Positions 34,636-44,244 of a stretch of DNA of 64,000 nucleotides are shown in pieces. The DNA comes from Lelliottia amnigena. Lineage in GTDB: Bacteria; Pseudomonadota; Gammaproteobacteria; Enterobacterales; Enterobacteriaceae. Position 1 is the first letter of the stretch, and each line of letters begins with the position of its first letter. A program made the translations under genes and the position numbers. The notes under the pieces were generated by a model, which saw nothing but the letters and a program-made list of their open reading frames with translations, was not told the DNA's origin and ran no database searches. The stretch spans positions 3,286,001 to 3,350,000 of the forward strand of contig LR134135.1 of assembly GCA_900635465.1 (NCBI GenBank), written 5' to 3'.

Positions 34636-35155
34636 TCTTATGCTTTTTCCAGATGGACAGTTTCGCGAGGAACGCCGACAGCGCATACCGCACGGCTTTC
34701 TCGATGACGTCCTGACAGTCGCCAGTAAAGATCACTCTGTCCGTCGAAATCTCCCCGCGAAAATTCCACGCAAACCAGACGGTGCCCGCCGGGGTGCCGT
34801 CATCACCGCCATCGGGCCCCGCGTATCCGCTTATGGCAATACTGGTATCAGCGCCAGCCCGCGCTAGCGCCCCCGCAGACATCTCTCTGACGGTCTGTTC
34901 ACTGACGGCAGTATATTTCTCAAGCGTGTTCGCCTGGACGCCCAACATTTTTTGCTTCGCTTCATCGCTAAAAGTAATTAACCCGACGTCATAAAAAGCG
35001 GCGGTATTTTCCTCAGCGCACAACGCCGCGGCAAGGTTGCCGCCGGTACAGGACTCCGCCGTGGTTAACATTAATTCTTGCTCGGTGAGGACATTCGCAA
35101 CCCGCTTTGTCAACTCGCCCGTAGTTTTCGCTTCGTTATAAACGCTGGTACTCAT
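34631..35155 (-). CDS. ydeJ: CinA-family C-terminal domain protein (YdeJ-like, putative nicotinamide-nucleotide amidase)
   Basis: A 174-residue protein consisting only of the CinA C-terminal domain. The family landmarks TAESCTGGNLAAAL near residue 35, AVSEQTVREMSAGA and ISGYAGPDGGDDGTPAGTVWFAW are present. The PncC members deamidate NMN; YdeJ is a paralogue without proven activity. It ends a three-gene minus-strand run with a DUF421 protein and an unknown membrane protein, all with 9-base gaps. ydeI lies divergently just beyond, as ydeI and ydeJ are also neighbours in E. coli. Confidence 0.82.
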   Translation of the reverse strand: MSTSVYNEAKTTGELTKRVANVLTEQELMLTTAESCTGGNLAAALCAEENTAAFYDVGLITFSDEAKQKMLGVQANTLEKYTAVSEQTVREMSAGALARAGADTSIAISGYAGPDGGDDGTPAGTVWFAWNFRGEISTDRVIFTGDCQDVIEKAVRYALSAFLAKLSIWKKHKK

Positions 35156-35164
35156 CAAGGCTCC

Positions 35165-35614
35165 CTACTCACTGTCTACAGGAATAATGGAAATATGACC
35201 GTTACGTTCAAGAATGGCGTATTTGATTTTACTAAATTCTGTAATTCCGTGATTCTGCCGCGCAGCGACTAAAATATCATCGCAGGAGACATCTACTTTT
35301 TTGAGCTTGTCAGACAAAGGCAGGCCATTTTCGAGCAAAATAATGGGTGATCCATCAAGAAGAGACTCCGCGCCGGAAATATACTTCTTCATGATCCCGA
35401 AAAGAATATCCACCGTCACCAGCGTGACAATCGTCAGCATCGCCCCGGTTACCGAGAAATCGTTGCCCAGCAATGCCTGCTGTGTGGCTTCACTGATGAT
35501 CAGCAGCAGAATTAAATCAAAGCTGGTCATCTGCAACAACGCGCGGCGGCCGACTATTTTAAATACCACCAGTAAAATAAGGTAAATGGCGATCGCACGG
35601 AATACCATCTCCAT
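35165..35614 (-). CDS. DUF421 (YetF/YcaP-like) membrane protein
   Basis: A 149-residue protein with two or three N-terminal helices (AIAIYLILLVVFKIV, FDLILLLIISEATQQALLG, MLTIVTLVTVDILFGIM) and the cytoplasmic DUF421 domain (LDGSPIILLENG, DDILVAARQNHGITEFSKIKYAILERNG). The function of this family is not established; some members affect spore germination or membrane stress in other bacteria. It lies between, and is probably co-transcribed with, an unknown anchored protein and a CinA-like gene. Confidence 0.82.
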   Translation of the reverse strand: MEMVFRAIAIYLILLVVFKIVGRRALLQMTSFDLILLLIISEATQQALLGNDFSVTGAMLTIVTLVTVDILFGIMKKYISGAESLLDGSPIILLENGLPLSDKLKKVDVSCDDILVAARQNHGITEFSKIKYAILERNGHISIIPVDSE

Positions 35615-35623
35615 ATCGCTCTC

Positions 35624-36136
35624 CTAAGGATAAATAAACTGCCAGAATGTGATACCTGGCTGGCCGTTAACGCTAATGGAACTCACTGATTTTCCGGGAA
35701 CAGTGGGAGTGATATACATCCAGACGCTGAAATCACTTTTATTGTTCACATCGTTATAGATCAGATAGAGCGTTTTCCCTCGGCTGTACATGCTGTCGGG
35801 CTGAGGAGAGAGACTCCCGGGCTGAAAATCCTCATTAAATTTCCCGCCGAGGCTTACGACATACTTATCCGTGTTCTGGGGATGAACGGTGAAATGAAGT
35901 TTGAATTCGGTTTGCAATCGTCCAAAGCGTTCATAATTCACGCTTAGCGTTTGTGAATTATTGTCTTGTTGCGCGGAGCTGAAATAGCCATTGGAAAACA
36001 ACCCCAGCACAGCCGCAAGAATGATGCACAGCAAAACCGCAAAACCCACCGACTGAAACCCGGACTCAAAATTGAGCGCAAAGCGGTTCTCTTTGACGCC
36101 CGGCAATTTGTCATGGTGATGATGTGACGATGTCAT
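35624..36136 (-). CDS. Single-pass membrane protein of unknown function with a natural HHHH tract
   Basis: A 170-residue protein: a cytoplasmic N-terminus with four consecutive histidines, one membrane helix near residues 29-47 (VGFAVLLCIILAAVLGLFS) and a beta-rich periplasmic domain ending GITFWQFIYP. I do not recognise the family. Being 9 bases upstream of the DUF421 gene, it is probably the first gene of that small operon. The histidine tract may bind metal, but nothing else supports this. Confidence 0.7.
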   Translation of the reverse strand: MTSSHHHHDKLPGVKENRFALNFESGFQSVGFAVLLCIILAAVLGLFSNGYFSSAQQDNNSQTLSVNYERFGRLQTEFKLHFTVHPQNTDKYVVSLGGKFNEDFQPGSLSPQPDSMYSRGKTLYLIYNDVNNKSDFSVWMYITPTVPGKSVSSISVNGQPGITFWQFIYP

Positions 36137-36279
36137 TTATCCCCTCAGCCGCTTCGATTATTGCTCTGTAGCGAGATGATTCTTAACACAAATATCTTTT
36201 AGGACTCATCCCGTTTGCCAGATAATGAATCCACTACCAGACTTAATATTAAGTCAGGTTTCGCTTTTTGGAGGTCAGT

Positions 36280-36672
36280 ATGAAATTATCCCTTGCGCCG
36301 CTTTTCTGTTGTTTGCTCATCCCAACGGCATGGGCGGATGATACCGGTGGGCTTCAAAAAGGGGACGCGCCACCGCCACCGCACGCGATTGATGATGGAT
36401 ATCGCGGCACAGAAAATGCGCGCACCATGACCGTGGAACAGGCCAAAGAGATGCACGATGGCGCGACCATTTCACTGCGCGGTAATTTAATTGACGGGTC
36501 GGGGGGTGATAAATACACCTTCCGCGATAAGACCGGTGAAATTGCCACTATTATTCCAAAATCAGTTTTTGATGGCAGGACGGTTGAACCCGATAATACG
36601 ATCAGCATAAACGGTAGTCTGGATAAGAAAATGACCCCGCCGGTCGTGCGAGTCGACCATATTCAAAAATAG
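36280..36672 (+). CDS. ydeI: YdeI/YgiW-family periplasmic OB-fold stress protein
   Basis: A 130-residue BOF (bacterial OB-fold) protein, the same length as E. coli YdeI. It has a signal peptide ending TAWA-DD and family words [44 protein letters not shown] and [12 protein letters not shown]. In E. coli and Salmonella YdeI supports resistance to peroxide and antimicrobial peptides and is controlled by Rcs/OmpR-type stress systems. The ATG behind GGAGGTCAGT is used instead of one 12 bases upstream. Confidence 0.9.
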   Translation: MKLSLAPLFCCLLIPTAWADDTGGLQKGDAPPPPHAIDDGYRGTENARTMTVEQAKEMHDGATISLRGNLIDGSGGDKYTFRDKTGEIATIIPKSVFDGRTVEPDNTISINGSLDKKMTPPVVRVDHIQK

Positions 36673-36856
36673 CCGTTGATGTGCCTGCGCAGCGCAAAGC
36701 AGAAAGAGAGATAACCGATCGCTTTGCCCTGCGCAATATTTCCGCCTTAAGGTAAATTCCAACGACACCCACACTGAATATCGTAACCCCTACCAATATC
36801 TGGGATGCAAATACCAGGATTAATCTGTCCTTTAGGATTGTTCCCCATTTCATCAC
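36602..36856 (-). CDS. Possible small membrane protein
   Basis: The frame begins [43 protein letters not shown], a plausible cytoplasm-in membrane helix, behind an AGCAGGTG site. The last third lies antisense to the ydeI 3' end and looks random, so either the true protein is shorter than the frame or the ORF is fortuitous. Confidence 0.3.
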   Translation of the reverse strand: MMKWGTILKDRLILVFASQILVGVTIFSVGVVGIYLKAEILRRAKRSVISLSALRCAGTSTAIFEYGRLARPAGSFSYPDYRLC

Positions 36857-36970
36857 CTGCTAAAAAAACCAACAATTTTAACCGCTCTCTTTGCCATGGA
36901 ATATCCATGACATCTTTGCCGATATTATTCGGCATTATCGACAAAAAAACGGCATAAAGGATTACGGAAA

Positions 36971-37534
36971 ATGAAACACATATCTCTGGCGGTATTCGTG
37001 GCTGCGAGCCTGGTCAGCGGCGCGGCTCTTGCGGATAATCATACTGTTTCTCTGGGTTATGCGCAGAGCAAAGTTGAGAACTTTAAAAATATTCGCGGCG
37101 TGAACGCACAGTACCGTTATGAATGGGATTCCCCGTTGAGCGTGGTGGGTTCTTTCACCTATATGAGCGGCGATGAAGATCAGAATTATTTTGTCGATTC
37201 TGACTCCGTGAAAAATCACATTGATGTGAAATATTACTCACTGATGGCCGGTCCAGCGTACCGTATTAACGAATACGTTTCTCTGTATGCTCTGGGCGGC
37301 GTCGCACGTACCAAAGCGGATGGCGACACCAAATGGGTCAACGCGGGCGATGGCTACACGCAGAAAGACAGCATTTCTGAAAAATCGACCTCTTTCGCGT
37401 ACGGCGCGGGCGTGCAGTTTAACCCAACCGCCGATCTGGCAATTAACGTGGGTTACGAAGGAACCAACGCCGATCTCCAGGGCGACAGCTACTCTATCAA
37501 TGGCTGGAACCTGGGCGTAGGTTACCGCTTCTAG
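36971..37534 (+). CDS. Ail/Lom/OmpX-family outer membrane protein
   Basis: A 187-residue eight-stranded barrel protein. It has a signal peptide (VSGAALA-DN), alternating beta strands with OmpX-like words (TVSLGYAQSKVENFKNIRGVNAQYRYEW, SVVGSFTYMS, YSLMAGPAYRINEYVSLYALGGVA) and a C-terminal GYRF ending in phenylalanine as needed for BAM recognition. It is a paralogue rather than the core ompX gene. Relatives confer adhesion, serum resistance or stress tolerance. A strong hairpin follows. Confidence 0.88.
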   Translation: MKHISLAVFVAASLVSGAALADNHTVSLGYAQSKVENFKNIRGVNAQYRYEWDSPLSVVGSFTYMSGDEDQNYFVDSDSVKNHIDVKYYSLMAGPAYRINEYVSLYALGGVARTKADGDTKWVNAGDGYTQKDSISEKSTSFAYGAGVQFNPTADLAINVGYEGTNADLQGDSYSINGWNLGVGYRF

Positions 37535-37544
37535 TCTGTTGAAT

Positions 37545-37571
37545 TGACCTCTCCCGGTCAGGGAGAGGTCA
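37545..37571. terminator. Bidirectional terminator hairpin
   Basis: TGACCTCTCCC pairs over 11 bases with GGGAGAGGTCA around GGTCA. It lies between the convergent barrel gene and LysR gene; the LysR stop codon sits in the loop. The stem contains the REP core of this genome. Confidence 0.75.
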
Positions 37572-38454
37572 GCGTTTGTGCTCCCGCTAAAATATGCGTA
37601 ATAAAGTGCGTGAGTTTTGGCAACGGACGCAAATCCTGACGCCACAGTAAATGCACCGGTCTTGGCTCAGGGGTGAAATTTTCCAGCACGCGTATCAATC
37701 TGCCTTGCGCCAACGCTTCCGCGACCAGCACTTCAGGCTGCAACAGCAAACCCGCGCCGGCAATCGCTGCCATGCGTAAACCGTAGCCATCGTTACAGCG
37801 CAAAATCGCGTCGCGCTTCCAGCGCACTTCCCCTTCTACACCCGGCAGTCGCCACTCGTTTCGCGCCGTCCACACCGTATGCGACAGGCACAAATGATCG
37901 ACCAGATCGGCGGGCGTTTGTGGGGTACCGTGTCGCGCCAGATACGCCGGTGCCGCGCAGATGATCATCCGGTAGGGACAGAGATATTTCGCCACCAGAT
38001 CCTCGTGATGAATATCGCCGATCCGAATCGCCAGATCGATGCCTTCATCGACCAGATCCACCATTCGGTTCGTCAGATCCAGCTCAACCCGCACATCCGG
38101 CCAGTGCTGCAAAAACGTGGCGGTGAGCGGCGCAATTACGCAGCCGCCAAATGAGGTTGGCGCGCTCACGCGCAGCGTTCCGGCAGGTGCGGCGCGCAAT
38201 CGCTCGACGGCGCTTTCCGCAATCGACACTTGCTCCAGCACGCGTTTGGCCTCGTCATAATAGACGCGTCCCGCATCGGTCAGGCTCTGACGACGGGTAT
38301 TGCGCTCCAGCAGGCGCGTGCCCAGCTGTGTTTCCAGCAGCGCGATGTATTTCCCCACCATCACCGCCGACATCGCTAAGCGCGACGCCGCGCCGGTAAA
38401 GCTGCCGCTCTCTACCACCGCGATAAACGTCTCCATGCCGCGAAGCTTATCCAT
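37558..38454 (-). CDS. LysR-family transcriptional regulator
   Basis: A 298-residue LysR regulator. The N-terminal helix-turn-helix is clear (FIAVVESGSFTGAASRLAMSAVMVGKYIALLETQLGTRLL, with the usual NTRRQSLTDAG). The effector-binding domain follows (GTLRVSAPTSFGG, DLAIRIGDI). It is of the DsdC/AaeR-like group that often controls an adjacent dehydrogenase. It is divergent from the SDR gene, with 96 bases between the starts, so it probably regulates that gene. Confidence 0.9.
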   Translation of the reverse strand: MDKLRGMETFIAVVESGSFTGAASRLAMSAVMVGKYIALLETQLGTRLLERNTRRQSLTDAGRVYYDEAKRVLEQVSIAESAVERLRAAPAGTLRVSAPTSFGGCVIAPLTATFLQHWPDVRVELDLTNRMVDLVDEGIDLAIRIGDIHHEDLVAKYLCPYRMIICAAPAYLARHGTPQTPADLVDHLCLSHTVWTARNEWRLPGVEGEVRWKRDAILRCNDGYGLRMAAIAGAGLLLQPEVLVAEALAQGRLIRVLENFTPEPRPVHLLWRQDLRPLPKLTHFITHILAGAQTLTSP

Positions 38455-38550
38455 ATTACAAACTCCTGGTTAGCAATCATCTAACTTTAGCCCAGTTTAT
38501 CTCATGTTTTATTATTAAAGAATGGAGGCACACAACATAAGGAGTCAGCT

Positions 38551-39153
38551 ATGAAAATCGTCATTATTGGTGCCAGCGGTACGGTAGGTCGTGCGGTAAC
38601 GGAAGCATTGAGCCGTCGCCACGAGGTGATTCGTGTGGGTCGTACGAACGGTGATGAGCAGGTGGATATTACCTCGCAGGGAGAGCGTCCAGGCGCTGTT
38701 CGAGAAGATAGGTCCAGTGGATGCGATTGTCTCCGCCAGCGGTGGCCTGCATTTTGGCCCTCTGGAGACCATGAAAGACAGTGATTTTAATCAGGGATTG
38801 CAGGACAAACTGCTGGCCAGGTGCGGCTGGCGCTGACGGGCCAGCACTACCTGAATGAAGACGGTTCGATCACCTTGATAAGCGGCATTGTGGCAGACGA
38901 GCCGATTGCCCAGGGCGTCAACGCCACCACGGTGAATGCTGCACTGGAAGGTTTTGTCCGCGCCGCCGCCTGCGAACTGCCACGCGGAATTCGTATCAAC
39001 CTGGTTAGCCCGACGGTGTTGAGCGAATCAGCCGACGCTTACGACGGATTTTTCCCGGGCTTTGAAAGCGTACCCGCCGCCACCGTCGCGCAGGCTTATC
39101 GCCGCAGCGTCGAAGGCGTCCAGAGCGGGCGGGTGTATAAAGTCGGTTACTGA
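38551..39153 (+). CDS. Short-chain dehydrogenase/reductase, two single-base frameshifts as given
   Basis: A 200-residue SDR once corrected. The NAD(P) glycine motif GASGTVGRA is at residues 8-16; SASGGLHFGPLE, LISGIV and NATTVNAALEGFVRAAACELPRGIRINLVSP follow. The frame breaks twice: an extra G in GGG at 38679-38681 and a missing G at about 38815 (GGCC should be GGGCC). Together they restore the frame and normal length, which points to sequencing error rather than decay. The Tyr-x-x-x-Lys motif is replaced by an N-A-T-T-V-N context, as in related small SDRs. It is divergent from LysR. Confidence 0.8.
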
Positions 39154-39880
39154 GTTTTTCAGCCGCGATTAGCACCAGCATCGGGCGTTCCGCTTCTTCA
39201 GCCAGCGCAGGCCAGGCATCCGTCTGCGCCTGCGTTGGGCCCCATTCGTTGACTTCACGAATCGTCAGCCCTGCCGCGATCAGCGCATTGAGCGTCGTGC
39301 CAAGCGGGCGGTGATATTTGATAACACCGTCCGCCAGCCAGTTGCTGACGCGTTCGCCCTCCTGCTGATACTGATTCACGCCCCAATAGCGCACACCGTT
39401 ATCATCCGTGAGCCAACCCTGACGCGACGCGCAGGTGTAGATCGGGTGTTCCATCGAAAACACCAGACTGCCGCCGGGCTTCAGCGCGCGCTGAATTTTG
39501 GCAAACAGGGTGTCGAGTTCCGGCAGATAATGCAGTGCCAGCGAGCTGTAAACTAAATCGAGGCTGTTTTCTGCAAGCGACAGCGATTCCAGACTGCTGC
39601 GTTGATAGCGAATCGCCGCGTCGCTGGTCAGTTCCGCAGCACGCGCGAGCATTTTTTCCGAGATATCAATGCCCGTGACCTGCGTCGCGCCCATTTCCCG
39701 CGCCACACGGCAGAACCAGCCGTAACCGCAGCCGAGGTCGACTACGGATTTATCGCGCAAGTCCGGCAGCATCGTTTTCAGCGCGGGCCACTCGGGCGCG
39801 CCGTCCAGCCCCTGCACCGAGCGCGGTAGCTGCGCGTAGCCTTCGAAAAATGCCGGATTGTCGTAGATATTCTGTGCCAT
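39147..39880 (-). CDS. Class I SAM-dependent methyltransferase
   Basis: A Rossmann-fold methyltransferase: motif I VVDLGCGYGWFCRVAREMGA, then GIDISEKMLARA, LDLVYSSLALHYLPEL and LKPGGSLVFSMEHP. As given, the frame runs on to 39005, with 48 basic random-looking residues antisense to the SDR gene. If one A is missing in the A5 run at 39155-39159 (minus strand), the protein instead ends ...LIAAEKTQ at a stop at 39147, giving about 244 residues, the usual length of this family. The substrate is unknown. Confidence 0.78.
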
Positions 39881-39917
39881 GTGAGATCCCTCTGTAAGAA
39901 TGTGCTTAAGAGTATAT

Positions 39918-39956
39918 CCCTCACCCTACCCTCTCCCTAAATGGAGAGGGAGTATG
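39918..39956. repeat. REP-type palindromic repeat
   Basis: ATCCCTCACCCTACCCTCTCCCT pairs in part with AATGGAGAGGGAGT across a short loop. It is the same REP family as elsewhere in the window and separates the methyltransferase gene from the end of the yahJ-like gene. Confidence 0.65.
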
Positions 39957-40006
39957 TTGTGCACATTGTCAATTTATGAGGATCCCGCCAGGGTGGAAAC
40001 AGCGCT

Positions 40007-41386
40007 TCAGCCCACCGAACCCCACACGATATTTCCTTTATGGAAGGTGGCGGTTCGCGGCGAAATGCGCGCCACGGCTTCGGCAGAACAGGAAGCGTCC
40101 ACCAGCACGAAGCTGGCGTCATCTTGCGCCTTCGGCCATACGCGCTCGCCTTTGTCGTTGAGCGGCAGCACATCCCCCGTGGCGATCCCCAGCGCACGCG
40201 AAAGGGTTTGCTCGTTCGGACGGATATACAGCTGCGCGTACAAATTGGCTTTTTCGAGCATGTCGCCCAGGCCGTACGGCGACCAGTGGTCGATCACGCT
40301 GTCGGTCCCCGTCATCACAAATACGCCTTTATCACGCAGCTGTTTGAGCGGCATGTGCATCGTGCCAATCGGCACGGTGGAAGCGATAGCGATCTGCTGC
40401 GCGGCCATACGGGTTGCCAGCGCGTCGACCTGCTGTTCGTTGAGCATCGCCAGCGCAAAGCCGTGGCTGATCGTCAGTTTGCCTTTCAGTTCCGGCGTTT
40501 TTTTCGACGGTGTCGACCATGTAATTCACCGCCGCCACGCCTGCCGGGCTGGTTTCGTGCAGGTGGATATCCACGCCCTTGTCGTAGTCCAGCGCAATCT
40601 GGAACATGGTGTCGAGGGACTTTTCCATCGCGCCGTCAACGTTAGTCGGGTCCAGCCCGCCGACGTAGTGCGCACCAGCCTGCATCGCCTCGCGCATCAG
40701 CGGCTCTGATTTTGAAAGCAGCAAACCGTGCTGCGGGAAGGCGACGATTTCACACTCAAAACCGGCGCTGCGACGCGCCAGCACCGCCTGTAAATTTTCC
40801 AGACTTTTCAGGCCGGAAGTGGGTTCGATATTGCAGTGGCTGCGGCAATGGTGGAGCCCTTCGACTGAATCAGGTCGATAAGTTTTTCCGCGCGTTCCTG
40901 AGTGTAGGGCTGCAACTCGGGCAGCAGCTTGTGCTCCAGGCGGATCATATCCTGAATGGTGGTTCCCGCCGGGCGATTGAGCGAGCGCCACGGGCCACCG
41001 TAAAACGTTTTGTCCAGATGGATATGCATGTCGCGCATCGTCGGGAGCATCAGCTTGCCGCCTGCGTCGTAGTGCGGCAGCGTGGCGTCGGCGTGGCTTT
41101 TGTTATCGCGCAGCGCGACGATTTTACCGTCTTTGATCTCCAGCGTTTTTAGCTCAGTGCGCGTGCTGACGGGCACTGAGCCTTCAAAATGAAAACCCGC
41201 CTCCAGCAGCACGTTATCCAGATAATAGTGTTTCGCGGTGATGTTCATCGGTTTGCCGGTCTCGCAGGTCTGTTTCGCAGAATCAGCAGCATACGCGACG
41301 GAACCGGTCGCACCAAACAGCGCGCAGGCGGTGACCATTTTGCCGCTCTGGCTGATAAACTCCCGGCGGCTTTTATTCTCATTCAT
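40007..41386 (-). CDS. yahJ: YahJ-like metal-dependent amidohydrolase with Tat signal, two frameshifts as given
   Basis: About 459 residues when corrected, as in E. coli YahJ (460). It is an amidohydrolase of the cytosine deaminase group: metal ligands MRDMHIHLDKT near residue 130, SHCNIEP, HLHETSP, SHGFA and the late TGTDSVIDHWSP. The N-terminus SRREFISQSGKMVTACALFG is a twin-arginine signal, implying export. The frame breaks where GGG reads GG at 40844 and where a T run is 7 instead of 6 at 40498-40504; the changes compensate. It ends the minus-strand operon with yahI upstream. Substrate is unknown, likely a cyclic amide or deaminatable base. Confidence 0.8.
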
Positions 41387-41402
41387 CTTATCTTCCTTAT
41401 TC

Positions 41403-42355
41403 TTATGCGTTCACAATATGGGTGCCCGTTTCACCGCGCAGCGCCGCGGGCAGGCAGTCTGGTGAGGTGATGATGACCCGTTTTCCGCCGTGGTGCAGGA
41501 ATGCCAGGCTGGCCACGATTTTGGGTAACATGCTGCCCGCCGGGAAATGGCCCTCTTCCCTATAGCGCGTCATCTGCGCGACGTTCACCGTGTCCAGCGC
41601 CTGCTGATTCGGCTTGCCAAAGTTGACGCACACTTTCTCGACGCCGGTAGTGATTACCAGCACGTCGGCGCAGATCTCACGCGCCAGCAGCGCGGTGGAG
41701 AGATCTTTATCGATGACGGCATCCACGCTTTGATACTCGCCCGTTTCCGAGCGAATCACCGGGATCCCGCCGCCGCCCGCGCCGATCACCACGAAGCCTT
41801 TTTGCGTCAACGTTTTGGATGGCGTCCGCTTCCACGATCCGTATGGGTTGTGGAGAAGCCACCACACGGCGGTAGCCGCGCCCGGAATCCTCAACGAAAT
41901 GCCAGTCGGGGATGGGCGAGTTGTAGCTCATCGCGCTGGGCTTCGCTGAAGAACGCGCCGATCGGTTTGGTCGGATGGGCAAAACCGGGATCGTTTTTGT
42001 CGACTTCAACCTGCGTGACGACCGTGACTGCTTTTTGCTCCCCGCGCGCGGCCAGTCGATTGTTGAGCGCCTGCTGAATCAGATAGCCGATCCCGCCCTG
42101 GGTGTCTGCCACGCAGTTGGCGAGCGGGGTGAGCGGCAGCCCTTCGCGCTCGTGCGCGATCTCTGCACGACGCAGATCTAATCCCACCTGCGGGCCGTTG
42201 CCGTGCGTCAGGACGATGTCGTAATCGGAGGCCAGCATTTCCAGCACCGAGTCCGCGACCGCTTTGACCGCCTCCGCCTGATGTTCAATCGACTGGCTGG
42301 CGTTGTCTTTGATAATGCTGTTGCCGCCGATGGCGACGACCATGAGTTCTTTCAT
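41403..42355 (-). CDS. yahI: Carbamate kinase (YahI), two frameshifts as given
   Basis: About 316 residues when corrected, the length of E. coli YahI. Carbamate kinase makes ATP and carbamate from carbamoyl phosphate and ADP. Landmarks: VVAIGGNSIIKDN, THGNGPQVGL, TQVEVDKNDPGF, WHFVEDSGRGYRRVV, KGFVVIGAGGGGIPV, ITTGVEKVCVNFGKP and LRGETGTHIVNA at the end. The frame breaks at a G4 run (41908-41911, expected 3) and at GG (41817-41818, expected 1). Context with carbamoyltransferase-like subunits supports a final ATP-yielding step. Confidence 0.82.
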
Positions 42356-42380
42356 CTGTTTTCCTTTGAAAAAGTGCGGT

Positions 42381-42682
42381 CTGATGCCCTCACCCCGGCC
42401 CTCTCCCACAGGGAGAGGGAGTAAAGCACCCTCACTCTGTGGCCGAGAGGGGAAAAATTGCTCCGGGCAATCCCCTCTCCCGTTGAGAAAGAGGGAAATG
42501 CCGCTCCGGACTGTTCCCACTCCCCCGTGAGAAAGGGGAAAATGCCGCCCGGACTGTTCCTACTCCCCGTGAGAAAAAGGAAAAGGCCGCTCTGGACTGT
42601 TCCCTCTCCCCGTGGCAAAGGGGGAAATGCTGCTCCGGAGTGTTCCCTCTCCCGTGGGAGAGGGTTAGGGTGAGGGCATCAG
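42381..42682. repeat. Array of ~43-base degenerate repeats framed by inverted REPs
   Basis: The yahI-permease gap is filled by four or five tandem units of about 43 bases with core GCTCCGGACTGTTCCC followed by a CTCCCCGTGAGAAAGGGG hairpin. At both ends lies the same 27-base REP in opposite orientation (24 of 27 positions match). It falls inside an operon, so it probably forms a long structured mRNA segment. Confidence 0.8.
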
Positions 42683-42688
42683 GCATTA

Positions 42689-44233
42689 TCAGGATTCTGA
42701 AACCGGTGATCCCGCACGCGCCGCTTCACGGCTCTCGAGGAAATGTTTCACCACGAACATGCCGCTCATCATCAGGTAGGCCGTGACGAACGTCAGCGAG
42801 CTGCCTTCGGCGAAGCCCACCACCGGCGCATGGATCACCCCGAACAGCGCCAACAGCGCACCGACCGCAGCGGCAATCGCCCCGCGCAGCGGTTTATTAA
42901 TGATGGCGAAAATGGCGATACAGCCCCAGAGCATACTGGCGAGCGGTGCGCCGTTGCCGAGGTGCATCAGCCCTTCGTAGTAAATTCCTTTGCTGTGCAG
43001 CACGTCGGTGCCGATTTTCGCCGCGTTGGTTCCCGCCGCCCCCATCACGCTGTTCATCATGGTGAGCGCCCAGTTGGCGATCCACGGGAACAGACAGATA
43101 AAGATGACGGGCACCTCCACTTTGGGCGTTTCCCTCACCACCTGGTTGGCGGTCACCACGCCGATAAACACCAGAATTGGCACAATGGCGGTCATCGGAA
43201 TGATGGCGAGCATAAACGCCCCCAGCCCGAACAGCGGCACGATGAACATGGTGACGCCAGACGCCAGCGTATAGCCGATGCTCGCGCCCATCGCTTTCCA
43301 GCCTGCGTGACCAACGTAAACCGTGACCGGGAACGGGTTCCCCATCAGACAGCCAAGCATCGACGCCAGACCGTTTGCCAGCATCACTTTACGCGTCGGG
43401 TATTCATCCCCCGCCGCGTGGGCGCTTTCGATGTTTTCGAGGTCAAAGATGTAGTTCGCGAGTCCCAGCGGAACCGCAGAAGCCAGATACGGCAGCGCGT
43501 GTGGCAGACCCTGCATAAAGCTGTCAACGTGGACTGACGGCGGGTTAAAGCCAAACGATGACATGGACGCTTTGATCGCTTCCGGGCTTTGCAGGCCGGA
43601 GATCCACGCCAGCGCCGTACCGGCGATCAGCAGCAGTAAACCGGTCGGAATGCGGGCAAAGATCGGCTTTTTACCAAACCAGTTGATGAAGATCAGCAGC
43701 AGCACGATGAACGACACGGTCGGCGCTTCGAACGCCTGCAGCATTGGGTTCATCGCCAGCAGCAGCAGGCCCAGGCCGGACAAGCACGACAGCAGCACGG
43801 TGCGTGGAATCATCTTGCGAATGGTTTCACCGAGGAACGAACCGCCCGCCAGAATCATCGCTTCAACAAAACACCACACCAGCCCAATCTGGATGGCAAA
43901 GTCTGCGTCACCGGTTTGCTGATAAACGGGCATCAGCACCAGAAACGTAACGGTAAAAATCGACGGTGCGCTGGGTCCCGACGGCAGCGCGGTGACGTCG
44001 TTACGTCCGGTTTGACGCGCCATTTGCAGGCCAAACCAGGTGTAACACACGCTCGCCACCAGTACCGCCAGCCCGAAGGCCGGCGCGATACGTCCATAAA
44101 CAATCTCTTTCGGGATGCCGACGACAAAAATGAGCAGCCCCATCATGGTGAGCAAATTGGTCAGGTTGTTGGTCATCAACCCGAAATATGCCGCCCAGTC
44201 ACCTCTTTTCCACTCCAGTTTCATGCTTTTCAT
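42689..44233 (-). CDS. NCS2/AzgA-type nucleobase permease
   Basis: A 514-residue transporter with about 12-14 membrane helices, of the nucleobase-cation symporter 2 group (xanthine/uracil/hypoxanthine permeases). Landmarks: GDWAAYFGLMTNNLTNLLTMMG, NDVTALPSGPSAPSIF (substrate motif region), FALGN-like region PLGLANYIFDLENIESAHAAGDEYPTRKVMLANGLASMLGCLMGNPFPVTVYVGHAGWK. Its position between carbamate kinase and carbamoyltransferase-like genes suggests that it imports the compound degraded by the operon. The exact substrate cannot be told. Confidence 0.85.
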   Translation of the reverse strand: MKSMKLEWKRGDWAAYFGLMTNNLTNLLTMMGLLIFVVGIPKEIVYGRIAPAFGLAVLVASVCYTWFGLQMARQTGRNDVTALPSGPSAPSIFTVTFLVLMPVYQQTGDADFAIQIGLVWCFVEAMILAGGSFLGETIRKMIPRTVLLSCLSGLGLLLLAMNPMLQAFEAPTVSFIVLLLIFINWFGKKPIFARIPTGLLLLIAGTALAWISGLQSPEAIKASMSSFGFNPPSVHVDSFMQGLPHALPYLASAVPLGLANYIFDLENIESAHAAGDEYPTRKVMLANGLASMLGCLMGNPFPVTVYVGHAGWKAMGASIGYTLASGVTMFIVPLFGLGAFMLAIIPMTAIVPILVFIGVVTANQVVRETPKVEVPVIFICLFPWIANWALTMMNSVMGAAGTNAAKIGTDVLHSKGIYYEGLMHLGNGAPLASMLWGCIAIFAIINKPLRGAIAAAVGALLALFGVIHAPVVGFAEGSSLTFVTAYLMMSGMFVVKHFLESREAARAGSPVSES

Positions 44234-44244
44234 GGATGCTTACC

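Noticed and set aside
39005..39146. 48-residue basic C-terminal extension of the methyltransferase
   Set aside because: It lies antisense to the SDR coding region and disappears if one base is restored in an A5 run.
42381..42682. Possible CRISPR array in the 43-base repeats
   Set aside because: Units are directly tandem with no unique spacers, the repeats are degenerate, and no cas genes are near.
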